This document shows positions 9,089-17,185 of a DNA stretch of 64,000 nucleotides, in pieces. Position 1 is the first letter of the stretch, and each line of letters opens with the position of its first letter. Location of the stretch: NCBI GenBank assembly GCA_017441765.1, contig JAFRVK010000047.1, forward strand, positions 1 to 64,000. Direction: 5' to 3'. Made by a program: the position numbers and the translations under genes. The DNA is from Erysipelotrichaceae bacterium. GTDB taxonomy: Bacteria; Bacillota_I; Bacilli_A; Erysipelotrichales; Erysipelotrichaceae. The notes under the pieces were generated by a model. The model ran no database searches. It was not told the origin of the DNA and worked only from the letters and a program-made list of their open reading frames with translations.

Positions 9089-10204
9089 ATGCCAACAATT
9101 AAACTGATAGATGTAACAAAGAAATTCGGTAAGGGATCGCTGGCAGTCGATCATCTGAATATGGAAATCAAAGATGGAGAATTCGTTTCTCTGCTAGGTC
9201 CTTCGGGTTGCGGCAAGACCACGACTTTGCGAATGATTGCCGGTCTGGAAACGCCTACCGAGGGCGAGATCTATTTCGATGATGAATGTGTCTTCTCTGA
9301 TGAGAAAGGTGTCAATCTGTCTCCGGATAAACGTAATGTCGGTTTCCTGTTCCAGAACTATGCTTTGTGGCCGCATATGACCGTCTATAACAATATTTCT
9401 TTCGGTCTGGAAAACATGAAGTGGCCTAAGGAAAAGATCGATGCCAGAGTGAAAGAGATCTGCGAGACGATGCGTATTTCCGAATATATGAACCGTTATC
9501 CGGCAGAGCTCTCCGGCGGTCAGCAGCAGCGTGTAGCGATTGCGCGTACGCTTGCTCCGAATCCAAGAGTCTTGCTGATGGATGAACCGTTATCCAATCT
9601 GGATGCCAAGCTGCGTAATGACATGCGTACTGAACTGAAACGTCTGCATAAGAATTCAGGTTCCACTTTCGTTTATGTCACGCATGACCAGTCCGAAGCC
9701 ATGACCTTAAGTACAAAAGTCGCTTTGATCCGGAACGGTCTTCTGCAGCAGTACTGTCCGCCGCTACAGCTTTACGGTGAACCGAACAACGTGTTCTGTG
9801 CCGACTTCATGGGCAATCCGAGCATGAATTTTGTCGAGATGCATGGCGTTCGCAAGGGTGATGATGTCCTGCTTGAAAACAAGGAATTCAAACTGCTGTT
9901 CAAGCCGAACGATCCGATCGATATCAAAGAAGAAAACGATTATGTTTTAGGTATCCGTCCGGAGTTCATCAAGATCGCTGACAAAGGCATCAGATCCAGT
10001 GTCATTTCCTCGCTTCCGTCCGGTATGGAGACGACCTTGTCTCTGGGTGTCGGCGATATCGTGCTGTCCGCTGTCGTTTTCGGCAGCATCGACTTTGCGA
10101 TGGAATCGACGGAATACTTCGATTTTGAAGGCAATGGCTATGTGTTGTTTGATAAGGAGAGTCAGGAAAAACTGACGCTTGGTTCATTAAAGATCGTGGA
10201 GTAA
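9089..10204 (+). CDS. ABC importer ATP-binding protein
   Basis: ATPase of 371 aa of the CUT1/iron/putrescine class that energises the duplicated permease. Walker A is GPSGCGKTTT (about residue 35), the Q-loop LFQNYALWPHM, the signature LSGGQQQRVAIA, Walker B VLLMDEPLSNLDAKL and the switch His in YVTHDQSEAM. A C-terminal regulatory TOBE-like domain (about residues 240-371) contains LGIRPEF, the usual start of that fold. YALWPH, with Trp, is common in iron and sugar-phosphate importers. The next gene begins on the base after the stop, showing tight coupling. Confidence 0.95.
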   Translation: MPTIKLIDVTKKFGKGSLAVDHLNMEIKDGEFVSLLGPSGCGKTTTLRMIAGLETPTEGEIYFDDECVFSDEKGVNLSPDKRNVGFLFQNYALWPHMTVYNNISFGLENMKWPKEKIDARVKEICETMRISEYMNRYPAELSGGQQQRVAIARTLAPNPRVLLMDEPLSNLDAKLRNDMRTELKRLHKNSGSTFVYVTHDQSEAMTLSTKVALIRNGLLQQYCPPLQLYGEPNNVFCADFMGNPSMNFVEMHGVRKGDDVLLENKEFKLLFKPNDPIDIKEENDYVLGIRPEFIKIADKGIRSSVISSLPSGMETTLSLGVGDIVLSAVVFGSIDFAMESTEYFDFEGNGYVLFDKESQEKLTLGSLKIVE

Positions 10205-10849
10205 ATGAACCGGGACGTTTCTGATGAAAGAATAGAAAAACTGGCAGGGCGATTATCCAACATCGTCCTGCTTGGTTTTTTGACTGTCCTGTGTTCTTTG
10301 CCTGTCATCACGGCAGGAGCTTCGCTGACGGCTTTAAACAAGGCAACGCATGAGATGGTCAACGGAGAGGATAAACCGCTCAGAATCTTTTTATCGGCCT
10401 TTAAAGAGCAATTCAAACCGGCGACGATCCTGTTTCTGATCCATTTCGTTCTGATCGCGGTCTTTGCGGTCGATCTGATCTGGTATCGGGCAGGGACATC
10501 GATCCTGGATATCGTCGCCCAGTCAGCTGTCTTTGTGTTACTGGTGGTAGCGGTATGGGATCTGATCCTGACACTTATCCTGTTATCGTTGGGAGAAACG
10601 AAGGAAATAGGAAAGCTTTTCAGAAAAGCAGGAGATCTTGTGGTTTACTGCCCTTTCGAGACGCTGTCCCTGCTGTTGTTGGCAGTCGCTATATCACTGG
10701 CCGCTTTCTTTTTGTTTAAAGGCGCGCTGGTCATCCTGCCCGGCATTATCGCCTACTGTCACTGGCAGATCGTTCCCGAGATGCTGAAAAAATACAAGTT
10801 CAAAAAAGGCAACCGGGAATATCAGAAAAACAAAGAGAACCAAAAATAA
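10205..10849 (+). CDS. DUF624 (YesL-like) membrane protein
   Basis: A 214-aa protein with about five membrane helices. LTVLCSLPVITAGASLTAL (about residues 25-43) is the hallmark of DUF624/YesL proteins, found beside carbohydrate ABC importers of Bacillota. Molecular role is unknown; an accessory or regulatory part of sugar uptake is assumed. The ATG starts at the base after the ATPase stop codon with no independent ribosome site visible beyond AAGATCGTGGAG, so it is translated by coupling. Its presence supports a carbohydrate rather than iron substrate for the importer. The C-terminal tail is strongly basic (KKYKFKKGNREYQKNKENQK). The stop codon lies inside the terminator palindrome. Confidence 0.85.
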   Translation: MNRDVSDERIEKLAGRLSNIVLLGFLTVLCSLPVITAGASLTALNKATHEMVNGEDKPLRIFLSAFKEQFKPATILFLIHFVLIAVFAVDLIWYRAGTSILDIVAQSAVFVLLVVAVWDLILTLILLSLGETKEIGKLFRKAGDLVVYCPFETLSLLLLAVAISLAAFFLFKGALVILPGIIAYCHWQIVPEMLKKYKFKKGNREYQKNKENQK

Positions 10850-10867
10850 CGCAGCTGCGTTATTTTT
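10842..10867. terminator. Perfect palindromic bidirectional terminator
   Basis: Twenty-six bases with exact two-fold symmetry (10842-10854 against 10855-10867), a GC core and A5/T5 ends. It includes the TAA of the DUF624 gene and touches the stop of the convergent dehydrogenase at 10866, serving both. Confidence 0.9.
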
Positions 10868-12017
10868 ATTTATAGATCTTCCTGTAGAGTTCCTTCATAT
10901 CTTCCACAGCGATCGGTTTGATGGTGTTGGAAGGGGATCCGGACGCATAGGCATCCTGAGCCATTTTATCGATGTGAGAGAAATAGGTCTCTTTATCTAT
11001 GCCGTACTCGGACATGGAAGGAACATGCAGATCTTTCAGAAGCCGTTTCAGCTGTTTCAGGAAAATCTCTGTCGCTGTTTTATCGTCTTCCTTTGAGGCA
11101 AAACCCAGATGGCGGGATATCTCTGCAAAGCGGTCATAGGCGGCATCTGCGACATAATTCATACATTCTTCCAGCAGCATCGCATTGCTTAAGCCATGCG
11201 GCACATGGAACAGCGCTCCCAAAGGTCTGGACATACCATGGACGATGGTCACGGAAGAGTTATTGAAGGAGATGCCCGCTTCCAGAGCAGCAAGGGACAT
11301 TTCTATCCTGGCTTCTTCGTTGTTTCCGTTTTCGTAGCATAAAGGCAGACTGGTAAAGATCCGTTTGATCGCGCTTAAAGCAAAGGTATCCGACAAAGGC
11401 TGCGCCTTTCTTGAAGCATAGGATTCGATGGCGTGGCACAGAGCATCGATGCCGGTGTGGGAAGTCACAGACGGCGGGGCCGACATCGTGAAAGCAGGAT
11501 CGATGATGGCCAGATCCGGAATCAGGCAAGGTCCGCTCAGCAGCATCTTGGTCTGGGTGGCTGTATCGTTGATGATGGTGAATCGGGTGGCTTCCGATCC
11601 TGTTCCGGCAGTCGTTGGAATGGCAGCCAGAGAAGGACGGACGACATCGATTACCTTACCCATATGGACAGACAGAGGACGATCATCAGCCAGCAGGACA
11701 GCGGCGGCTTTGGCGGTATCGATCGGCGAGCCTCCGCCCAAGGCAATCAGAAAATCGCAGTTATCTTTCTGATAGACTTCTTTTGCCTGATTTACGACAA
11801 GATCGTTGGGTTCGAAATTAACCTCCGGGAAGATGACATAATCTGTATCAGCTTCTTTCAATACTTTTTCCAGCAAAGCGACATTTCCCAGCTTGACCAT
11901 TGTCGCATCCGTAACGATCAACGCTTTTTTGCCCATCTTCTGCAGATCGCCGGCAGCCAGTGCCAGCGCATCCTTGCCGGAGATGATTTTTTTCGGAGTC
12001 AGAAATATATTTGCCAT
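10866..12017 (-). CDS. Iron-containing alcohol dehydrogenase
   Basis: Type III (metal-dependent) alcohol dehydrogenase, 383 aa, cytosolic. The N-terminal Rossmann-like domain carries LIALGGGSPIDTAKA (NAD(P) binding, about residue 90-105). Metal ligands are seen as Asp and His in GIDALCHAIES and the two His of HGMSRPLGALFHVPHG. AGTGSEATRF is also family-conserved. It reads away from the DeoR regulator and the two share a 113-base control region, so it probably belongs to the same sugar regulon as the kinase/PTS genes, perhaps reducing an aldehyde made by the aldolase. That role is an inference; the substrate is unknown. Confidence 0.92.
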   Translation of the reverse strand: MANIFLTPKKIISGKDALALAAGDLQKMGKKALIVTDATMVKLGNVALLEKVLKEADTDYVIFPEVNFEPNDLVVNQAKEVYQKDNCDFLIALGGGSPIDTAKAAAVLLADDRPLSVHMGKVIDVVRPSLAAIPTTAGTGSEATRFTIINDTATQTKMLLSGPCLIPDLAIIDPAFTMSAPPSVTSHTGIDALCHAIESYASRKAQPLSDTFALSAIKRIFTSLPLCYENGNNEEARIEMSLAALEAGISFNNSSVTIVHGMSRPLGALFHVPHGLSNAMLLEECMNYVADAAYDRFAEISRHLGFASKEDDKTATEIFLKQLKRLLKDLHVPSMSEYGIDKETYFSHIDKMAQDAYASGSPSNTIKPIAVEDMKELYRKIYK

Positions 12018-12076
12018 AGCAGTTTACCAAGTCCTTTCTATGATTGATTCTTTTTGGTGATTTCTGTACGCATATT

Positions 12077-12114
12077 TGATAATGTCCCGATTACATTTTA
12101 TAATAATATTATCA
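12077..12114. promoter_or_regulatory. Divergent adh/deoR control region, probable DeoR operator
   Basis: TGATAAT (12077-12083) and ATTATCA (12108-12114) form an inverted repeat in a very AT-rich gap between the divergent genes. The extended TGATAATGT also occurs at 12939-12947, and its complement at 12902-12910 before the kinase gene, which points to one regulator binding both places. Confidence 0.5.
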
Positions 12115-12130
12115 GAAATAGGTGATAATC

Positions 12131-12886
12131 ATGAAATATAACAGACAACAGGAGATGAAATTCTATATCAGGGATAAGAAGTCGGTCAGAAATGAGGAAT
12201 TGCTTAAAAAATTCAACATTTCCATTCAGACGTTAAGAAGAGATCTGAAACAGATGGAAGATGAAAACCTGATTACCAAGGTCTATGGCGGCGTCATCAG
12301 CAACGAGTCTCCGGAGACTTTGAGAAGCGTAGATTCCTATGAGGCACGCAGCACTTCCTTCTGTGATGAGAAGGAGTACATCGGGAAACTGGCGGCAGAA
12401 ACGGTCCAAGATGGCGATGTCGTCTTTATCGATTCAGGAACGACGGCCTACCGTATGCTGCACTACATACAGGAACGGAAGAATGTGACCGTCATTTCCC
12501 ACTGTCTTGATGTCATGAATGCGCTGAGAGACATGCCCAACATCACCGGAATCTGTGCCGGAGGAACGATGCTTCACAAAGCGGGATCTTTCATCGTCGA
12601 TACGAGTTTTTATCCTTACAACTATACCAAAGCCTATATCTCTACCGTAGGCATTTCGATTGCGAAGGGCCTGACCAACACCATCATGCAGGAAGGATAC
12701 ATGAAATCGCATGCCATTTCGCAAAGCAATACGGTCTGCCTGCTTGCCGATCATTCCAAATTCGATGTCATCGCCTACAACCATTTTGCGGATCTGTCGC
12801 ATGTCGATGTCGTGATCACCGATCAGCGTCCCGAGGAGAAGTATCTCAGTATCTTTGAATCAAATCACACAAAGGTGATTTATTAG
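12131..12886 (+). CDS. DeoR-family transcriptional regulator
   Basis: Sugar-phosphate-responsive repressor, 251 aa. The N-terminal winged helix spans about residues 3-57 (NEELLKKFNISIQTLRRDLKQMEDENLITKVYGGV with the typical RRDL recognition helix; quoted here in parts). The C-terminal DeoRC effector domain follows with DGDVVFIDSGTTAYRML and a sugar-phosphate loop. Start chosen at the ATG 12131 behind TAGGTG; an in-frame GTG at 12122 is possible. It sits between the divergent dehydrogenase and the kinase-PTS-aldolase genes and most likely controls both. AT-rich inverted repeats on both sides are candidate operators. The inducer is probably a phosphorylated intermediate of that pathway. Confidence 0.9.
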   Translation: MKYNRQQEMKFYIRDKKSVRNEELLKKFNISIQTLRRDLKQMEDENLITKVYGGVISNESPETLRSVDSYEARSTSFCDEKEYIGKLAAETVQDGDVVFIDSGTTAYRMLHYIQERKNVTVISHCLDVMNALRDMPNITGICAGGTMLHKAGSFIVDTSFYPYNYTKAYISTVGISIAKGLTNTIMQEGYMKSHAISQSNTVCLLADHSKFDVIAYNHFADLSHVDVVITDQRPEEKYLSIFESNHTKVIY

Positions 12887-12900
12887 TTCTGATAGATTAT

Positions 12901-12977
12901 AACATTATCACAATCAGATATTTTTTATGAAAGTATTATGATAATGTTGATTATATTGTGATTATTTGTGCTATAGT
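12901..12977 (+). promoter_or_regulatory. Kinase/PTS operon promoter with inverted-repeat operators
   Basis: AACATTATCA (12901-12910) and TGATAATGTT (12939-12948) are a perfect 10-bp inverted repeat; ATCACAA (12907-12913) and TTGTGAT (12956-12962) form a second one. A TGCTATAGT extended -10 (12969-12977) follows. The layout suggests looping or cooperative binding by the adjacent DeoR protein. Confidence 0.5.
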
Positions 12978-12996
12978 ATGAATAGAGGTGAATGTT

Positions 12997-14007
12997 ATGT
13001 TTTCAATCCCTGAAAAAAGAGAATTAGACTGTATTCCAGTCGGCAGGCTGGCGATCGACATCAATCCGCTGGTGATGCCGCAGACGTTTGCGGAATGCAA
13101 TGCGTTCGGCAAGTATGTCGGAGGTTCTCCGGCGAATACGGCAGTCGGTCTGGCAAGGCTTGGCGCCAGGACCGGATTCATCGGCAAGATCACCGATGAT
13201 TCGCTTGGTGATTTCTGTTACGACTATTTCAAGAAAGACGGGATCGATCTGAGAGGGATCGTCCGCAGCGAAGAGAATATCCCTCTGGGAGTCACGTTTA
13301 CTGAGGTCATCGATGGCAGAACCAATCTGATGCTTTACCGCGATCGGATCACGGCAGACATGCTGCTGAAACCGGAAGAAATCGATGAGGAATACATTGC
13401 GTCTTCCCGTAGTGTGATCGTTTCAGGTACGGCTCTGGCAGCTTCTCCTTCCCGGGATGCCTGTTTCAAGATCCTTGAACTGGCCAGGAAACACGGCCTG
13501 CTGATCATATTCGATATCGACTATCGCGCGCCGATCTGGCAGAGCATGGAAGAGGTGAGCATCTACTATACGATGGCAGCCAGATATGCCCATATCATCA
13601 TCGGATCCAGAGAGGAATTCGATCTGATGGATTCCATCTTCCATAAAGACAGCAGCGATGAAGAGACTGCGAAACGCTGGTTTGCGGAAGCGGCAGAGCT
13701 GATCATCATCAAACATGGCAAGGACGGTTCGATGGCTTATGAAAAAGACGGCAAGCGTTATCAGATCGATATCGCACCGGTCAATGCTGTGAAATCGACG
13801 GGAGGCGGAGATGCCTATTCATCTGCATTTGTCTATGGTGTGCTTTCGGGCAGGCCGATAAAGAACTGTCTGGAAATGGCGACTGTTCACGCATCGCTTG
13901 CGGTTGCCTGCAATTCCTGCTCGGATGCGATGGTGGATCTGAAGACCCTGGAAGAAGCGATCGTTAGAGCCAAAAACGAACATGGCGAACTTGTGAAGGA
14001 ATACTAA
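12997..14007 (+). CDS. PfkB-family sugar kinase, IolC-like
   Basis: Ribokinase-fold kinase of 336 aa closest in look to IolC (5-dehydro-2-deoxygluconokinase). Features: DCIPVGRLAIDINP at the N-terminus, GKYVGGSPANTAVGLARLG (substrate lid and GG motif), FDIDYRAPIW (IolC has DYRxxxW) and the ATP/anion-hole segment STGGGDAYSSAF with the catalytic Asp. ATG 12997 is preceded by AGAGGTG; a GTG at 12988 is less likely. No other inositol-pathway gene is beside it; instead it leads a fructose-type PTS, an aldolase and an RpiB-type isomerase. It may therefore phosphorylate a ketose phosphate or keto-sugar acid. PTS IIA follows after 12 bases. Confidence 0.85.
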   Translation: MFSIPEKRELDCIPVGRLAIDINPLVMPQTFAECNAFGKYVGGSPANTAVGLARLGARTGFIGKITDDSLGDFCYDYFKKDGIDLRGIVRSEENIPLGVTFTEVIDGRTNLMLYRDRITADMLLKPEEIDEEYIASSRSVIVSGTALAASPSRDACFKILELARKHGLLIIFDIDYRAPIWQSMEEVSIYYTMAARYAHIIIGSREEFDLMDSIFHKDSSDEETAKRWFAEAAELIIIKHGKDGSMAYEKDGKRYQIDIAPVNAVKSTGGGDAYSSAFVYGVLSGRPIKNCLEMATVHASLAVACNSCSDAMVDLKTLEEAIVRAKNEHGELVKEY

Positions 14008-14019
14008 GGAGGAAACAAC

Positions 14020-14556
14020 ATGCCATTAAACGATATTCTGAATGCTGATATCATCGATCTCAATGTGGAAGGGATCACAAAGGATGAAGTGCTGCGCAAT
14101 ATGGCGAAGACCTTGCTGGAGAACGGCTATATCAATGATACGGAACTGTTTGTCAAAGACATTTATGAAAGAGAAGCGGAAGGCCCTACAGGTATGGGTG
14201 CCGGGATCTCCATTCCTCACGGAAAGAGCACGAGCGTGACCAGGAACGGCATCATGATCGGAAAGACAGTCAACCCGATCCGCTGGGAGTCCAGCATGTC
14301 GGATGACGGATATCAGGATACCCATCTGATTTTCCTGTTCTGCGTTTCCGCTGACGAAGAGTTTGCCAGAAACCATATGATGCTGCTGAGCGAACTTGCC
14401 GGAAAGCTGGGCAATGATGTCAGAGTCACAAAACTGTCAGGCGCTCAAAGCAAAGAGGAGATCCTTGATCTGATCCTGTGCGAAGATGACCAGCTCGGTG
14501 AAGTCGATCAGCTGCTGAACGAGGAAGAGATCGTTGATCTGGATATCGATTTCTAA
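14020..14556 (+). CDS. PTS fructose-family EIIA protein
   Basis: Cytosolic phosphocarrier of the fructose/mannitol EIIA superfamily, 178 aa. The phospho-accepting His67 is in ISIPHGKST, within the expected GMGAGIS context. It passes phosphate from HPr to the separate EIIB encoded next. AAGGAGG precedes ATG by eight bases, and the gene follows the kinase by 12 bases. The usual domain ends around residue 155. It is followed by an acidic tail whose last residues, EEEIVDLDIDF, reappear almost exactly at the end of the EIIC of the same operon, an odd feature for unrelated proteins. A perfect TGTGATCACA palindrome (14557-14566) follows the stop. Confidence 0.92.
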   Translation: MPLNDILNADIIDLNVEGITKDEVLRNMAKTLLENGYINDTELFVKDIYEREAEGPTGMGAGISIPHGKSTSVTRNGIMIGKTVNPIRWESSMSDDGYQDTHLIFLFCVSADEEFARNHMMLLSELAGKLGNDVRVTKLSGAQSKEEILDLILCEDDQLGEVDQLLNEEEIVDLDIDF

Positions 14557-14689
14557 TGTGATCACAACTTATCCAATTATTCAAAAAAGATATCCAATCT
14601 ATCAATAAGATACTCAAATACATTGTTTCTATATTTAAAAGATTATAGAATTAAGGTAACTAATTCAAGAAAATGAAAGGAGTTTCTAT

Positions 14690-15004
14690 ATGAACATTGT
14701 TGCAATTACTGCTTGCACAGCGGGCATCGCCCACACCTACATTGTGGCGGAGAAACTGCAGACTGCTGCAGAAGAACTGGGTCACAACTGCAAGGTCGAA
14801 ACGCAGGGATCTGCCGGTATCGAGAATGAACTGACAGCGGAAGACATCGAAAAGGCTGATGTTGTCATTTATGCTCATGATATCGCGATCCGTGGCACGA
14901 ACCGTTTTGCAAACAAAAAGGTAGTCGATGTTCCGATCGGCGTAGCGATGAAACAGCCTAAGAGCCTGATCACTACGATCGAAAAGAAATTGGCTGCAAA
15001 GTAA
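14690..15004 (+). CDS. PTS fructose-family EIIB protein
   Basis: Small cytosolic EIIB, 104 aa, with the phospho-cysteine Cys9 in ITACTAGIAHT. The usual family text is CPTGIAHT, so Pro is replaced by Thr and Thr by Ala, which suggests a divergent subfamily. The IEKADVVIYAHDIAIRGTNRF stretch (about residues 55-78) is the second conserved block of EIIB-Fru. AAAGGAG is placed correctly before ATG. A 133-base AT-rich gap separates it from EIIA and contains no gene; a secondary promoter there is possible. EIIC begins 32 bases downstream. Confidence 0.92.
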   Translation: MNIVAITACTAGIAHTYIVAEKLQTAAEELGHNCKVETQGSAGIENELTAEDIEKADVVIYAHDIAIRGTNRFANKKVVDVPIGVAMKQPKSLITTIEKKLAAK

Positions 15005-15036
15005 CTTTTCTATTTAAGGGAGGAAAAATTCTATCT

Positions 15037-16152
15037 ATGAAATTTGCTGAATTGAGAAAGCATGTCATGACCGGTATCTCATTCCTGATTCCTATGGTTG
15101 TCATGGCTGGTATTACTGGTGCTATTCAGAAGGCTTACTCATGGTCCGGTGTTCCGCTCTCTGATCCTACGATCGGCGGTCTGGCTTATTCCGGCTATTC
15201 TCTGACTAAGATTTCTGACTACATTCACATGTTAGGCGAAATGAATGGCAATGGCTTCAACTGGGCTTATGCATTCTTGTGTGCAGGTATTGCTTATTCG
15301 ATCGCTGACCGTCCGGGTATTGTTCCTGGATTCGCTATCGGTTACTATGCCGGTGGTCCTACCAAGACCGGTTTCGTCGGCGCTATGCTGATGGGCTTCT
15401 TTGTAGGTTACTTCGTCAAATGGATGAAGACTTGGAAACTTCCTAAACCGTTACAGGGTCTGATGCCTGTTCTGATCATTCCGGTTCTGGCAACATGTGT
15501 CGCTACATTTGTCTTCTTCGGTTTCCTGATGAAACCGTTATCTGCTCTGATGATCGCTTTCCAGCACTGGATCGAAGGCCTGTCCGGATCTTCTCTGTTC
15601 GTTGCTGGTGCTGTTATCGGTGCTTGCATGGGCTTCGATATGGGTGGTCCTGTCAACAAGACTGCTTCCATGGCTGCCAATGCTCTGTATGCTGATAACG
15701 AAGCAAACGGCGGTATCGGTGCTTGTGCAGAAACAGCCAAGATCCTTGGCGGTATGACTCCTGCATTAGGTGTCGGCTTAGCTGCTTTGATCGCTCCTAA
15801 GAAGTTCACGCAGAGACAGAAAGATGCTGCTTACACTTGCATTCCTATGGGTCTGTGCTTCATTACCGAAGGTGTCCTGCCGTTCGTTGCTGAAGATGCA
15901 GTAAGAGTTGTTCCGGCTTCCATGATCGGTTCCGCTGTTGCCGGCGGTCTGGCTATGGCTTCCCGTGTTTCAACTGAAGCTGCTCATGGCGGTGTCTTCG
16001 TTGCTCCTACTTCCAACAACATCGGTATGTGGTTCCTTTGCCTGGCTTTAGGTTCCGTCATTACTGCTGTGATCTACGCCGTCATCAAGAAGACTCCTTC
16101 TGAGGAAGACGTTCAGGAAGAAGAAGTCGTTGATCTGGATATCGATATCTAA
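15037..16152 (+). CDS. PTS fructose-family EIIC permease
   Basis: Membrane channel of the fructose-family PTS, 371 aa with about nine or ten helices. The N-terminal ELRKHVMTGISFLIPMVVMAG is the standard EIIC-Fru opening, and MGFDMGGPVNKTA (about residue 205) is the diagnostic substrate-site segment. GGPTKTGFVGAMLMGFFVGY is another conserved loop. A GGGAGG ribosome site lies upstream. The C-terminus is a hydrophilic acidic tail ending EEEVVDLDIDI, nearly the same peptide and the same DNA as the end of EIIA. Sugar specificity is unknown; fructose is not implied, since the neighbouring kinase and isomerase point to another sugar. Confidence 0.93.
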   Translation: MKFAELRKHVMTGISFLIPMVVMAGITGAIQKAYSWSGVPLSDPTIGGLAYSGYSLTKISDYIHMLGEMNGNGFNWAYAFLCAGIAYSIADRPGIVPGFAIGYYAGGPTKTGFVGAMLMGFFVGYFVKWMKTWKLPKPLQGLMPVLIIPVLATCVATFVFFGFLMKPLSALMIAFQHWIEGLSGSSLFVAGAVIGACMGFDMGGPVNKTASMAANALYADNEANGGIGACAETAKILGGMTPALGVGLAALIAPKKFTQRQKDAAYTCIPMGLCFITEGVLPFVAEDAVRVVPASMIGSAVAGGLAMASRVSTEAAHGGVFVAPTSNNIGMWFLCLALGSVITAVIYAVIKKTPSEEDVQEEEVVDLDIDI

Positions 16153-16222
16153 AAAAGATCATCTGTATCAAAAACTTGAATTAGATTGAAACAATCGTCA
16201 TTCATATAGAAAAATAACATTT

Positions 16223-17107
16223 ATGTATGTAAACATGAAATACATCCTTGATAACGCAAACCGTGACGGCTACGCTGTCATGGCGATCAACTGCGTTAAC
16301 ATGGAGATGGCAAGAGCGGCAATCGAAGCTGCCGATGAGGAACATTCCCCGATCATCGTCCAGTTCGGTGTCGGACAGATGGCCAAACTGGCTCATCCGA
16401 CGGAAATGGTTCCGATGATCAAGGCGATGGCTGAAAGAGCCAGTGTTCCGGTGTGTCTGAATCTGGACCACGGACCTTCTCTGGAAGCGGCAGTAAACGC
16501 CATTCAGATGGGTTTCTCAAACGTCATGATCGATGCTTCTTCTCTGCCATATGAAGAAAATGTGAGACGCACCCGCCAAATCGTCGATCTGGCCCATGCC
16601 AAAGGGATCAGCGTAGAAGCTGAGCTCGGTCATGTCGGACAGGCTGCCGATGGCGATGGAAGAACGGCTGACATGTACACAAACGTGGAACAGGCTGTGG
16701 ATTTTGTCAAGGAAACAGGCTGCGATGCGCTTGCTGTAGCGATCGGTACCGCACATGGCAAGTATCCGGAAGGATTCGTTCCTGTGCTGGATTTCAACCG
16801 GCTGGCTGAACTGAAAGCAGCCCTGAAGATGCCTCTGGTACTTCATGGCGGTTCGGGTTCAGGCGAAGAGAACATCAGGAAAGCGGTTGCTGGCGGTATC
16901 AACAAGATCAATGTCTGCACGGATGCTTTCCATGCTGCCGAAAAAGCGATGAAAGCGAAGTGGGAAGCCGAACCGAATACGGATTATCTCGGAATCTGCA
17001 TGGTTGCTGAAAAAGCAGTCAAAGAGTTTGTCAGAGACTATATCCGCCTGATCGGTTCAAACAACCGCTACACTTTCGAAGCTGCCGATAACGGTAGCAA
17101 AGAGTAA
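16223..17107 (+). CDS. Class II (Zn) ketose-bisphosphate aldolase
   Basis: Class II aldolase of 294 aa, FbaA/GatY/IolJ type, splitting a ketose 1,6-bisphosphate or similar into DHAP plus an aldehyde. Zinc ligands and active-site segments: LNLDHGPS (His, with Asp as the proton donor), EAELGHVGQ (Glu/His), AIGTAHGKYP (His) and LVLHGGSGS (His), then INVCTD for phosphate. No recognisable Shine-Dalgarno sequence precedes ATG 16223, although the N-terminus MYVNMKYIL aligns well with the family. Being in one operon with an IolC-like kinase suggests IolJ-like, tagatose-bisphosphate or fructose-bisphosphate activity; sequence alone does not decide. Confidence 0.9.
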   Translation: MYVNMKYILDNANRDGYAVMAINCVNMEMARAAIEAADEEHSPIIVQFGVGQMAKLAHPTEMVPMIKAMAERASVPVCLNLDHGPSLEAAVNAIQMGFSNVMIDASSLPYEENVRRTRQIVDLAHAKGISVEAELGHVGQAADGDGRTADMYTNVEQAVDFVKETGCDALAVAIGTAHGKYPEGFVPVLDFNRLAELKAALKMPLVLHGGSGSGEENIRKAVAGGINKINVCTDAFHAAEKAMKAKWEAEPNTDYLGICMVAEKAVKEFVRDYIRLIGSNNRYTFEAADNGSKE

Positions 17108-17110
17108 AAC

Positions 17111-17134
17111 AAAGGCGGAAGCAATTCCGCCTTT
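17111..17134 (+). terminator. Hairpin after the aldolase gene
   Basis: AAAGGCGGAA (17111-17120) pairs with TTCCGCCTTT (17125-17134) around GCAA; a short T-rich run follows. It may partly separate expression of the isomerase gene downstream. Confidence 0.75.
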
Positions 17135-17185
17135 CTTAAATGTGAATATGATACTCATTGAGTTGTAAATATAGGAGGAAAAACA

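Noticed and set aside
14557-14566. TGTGATCACA palindrome as a CRP/FNR site.
   Set aside because: CRP-type sites have TGTGA-N6-TCACA; here the halves abut. It also lies after a stop codon without a promoter visible nearby. Left as an unexplained palindrome.
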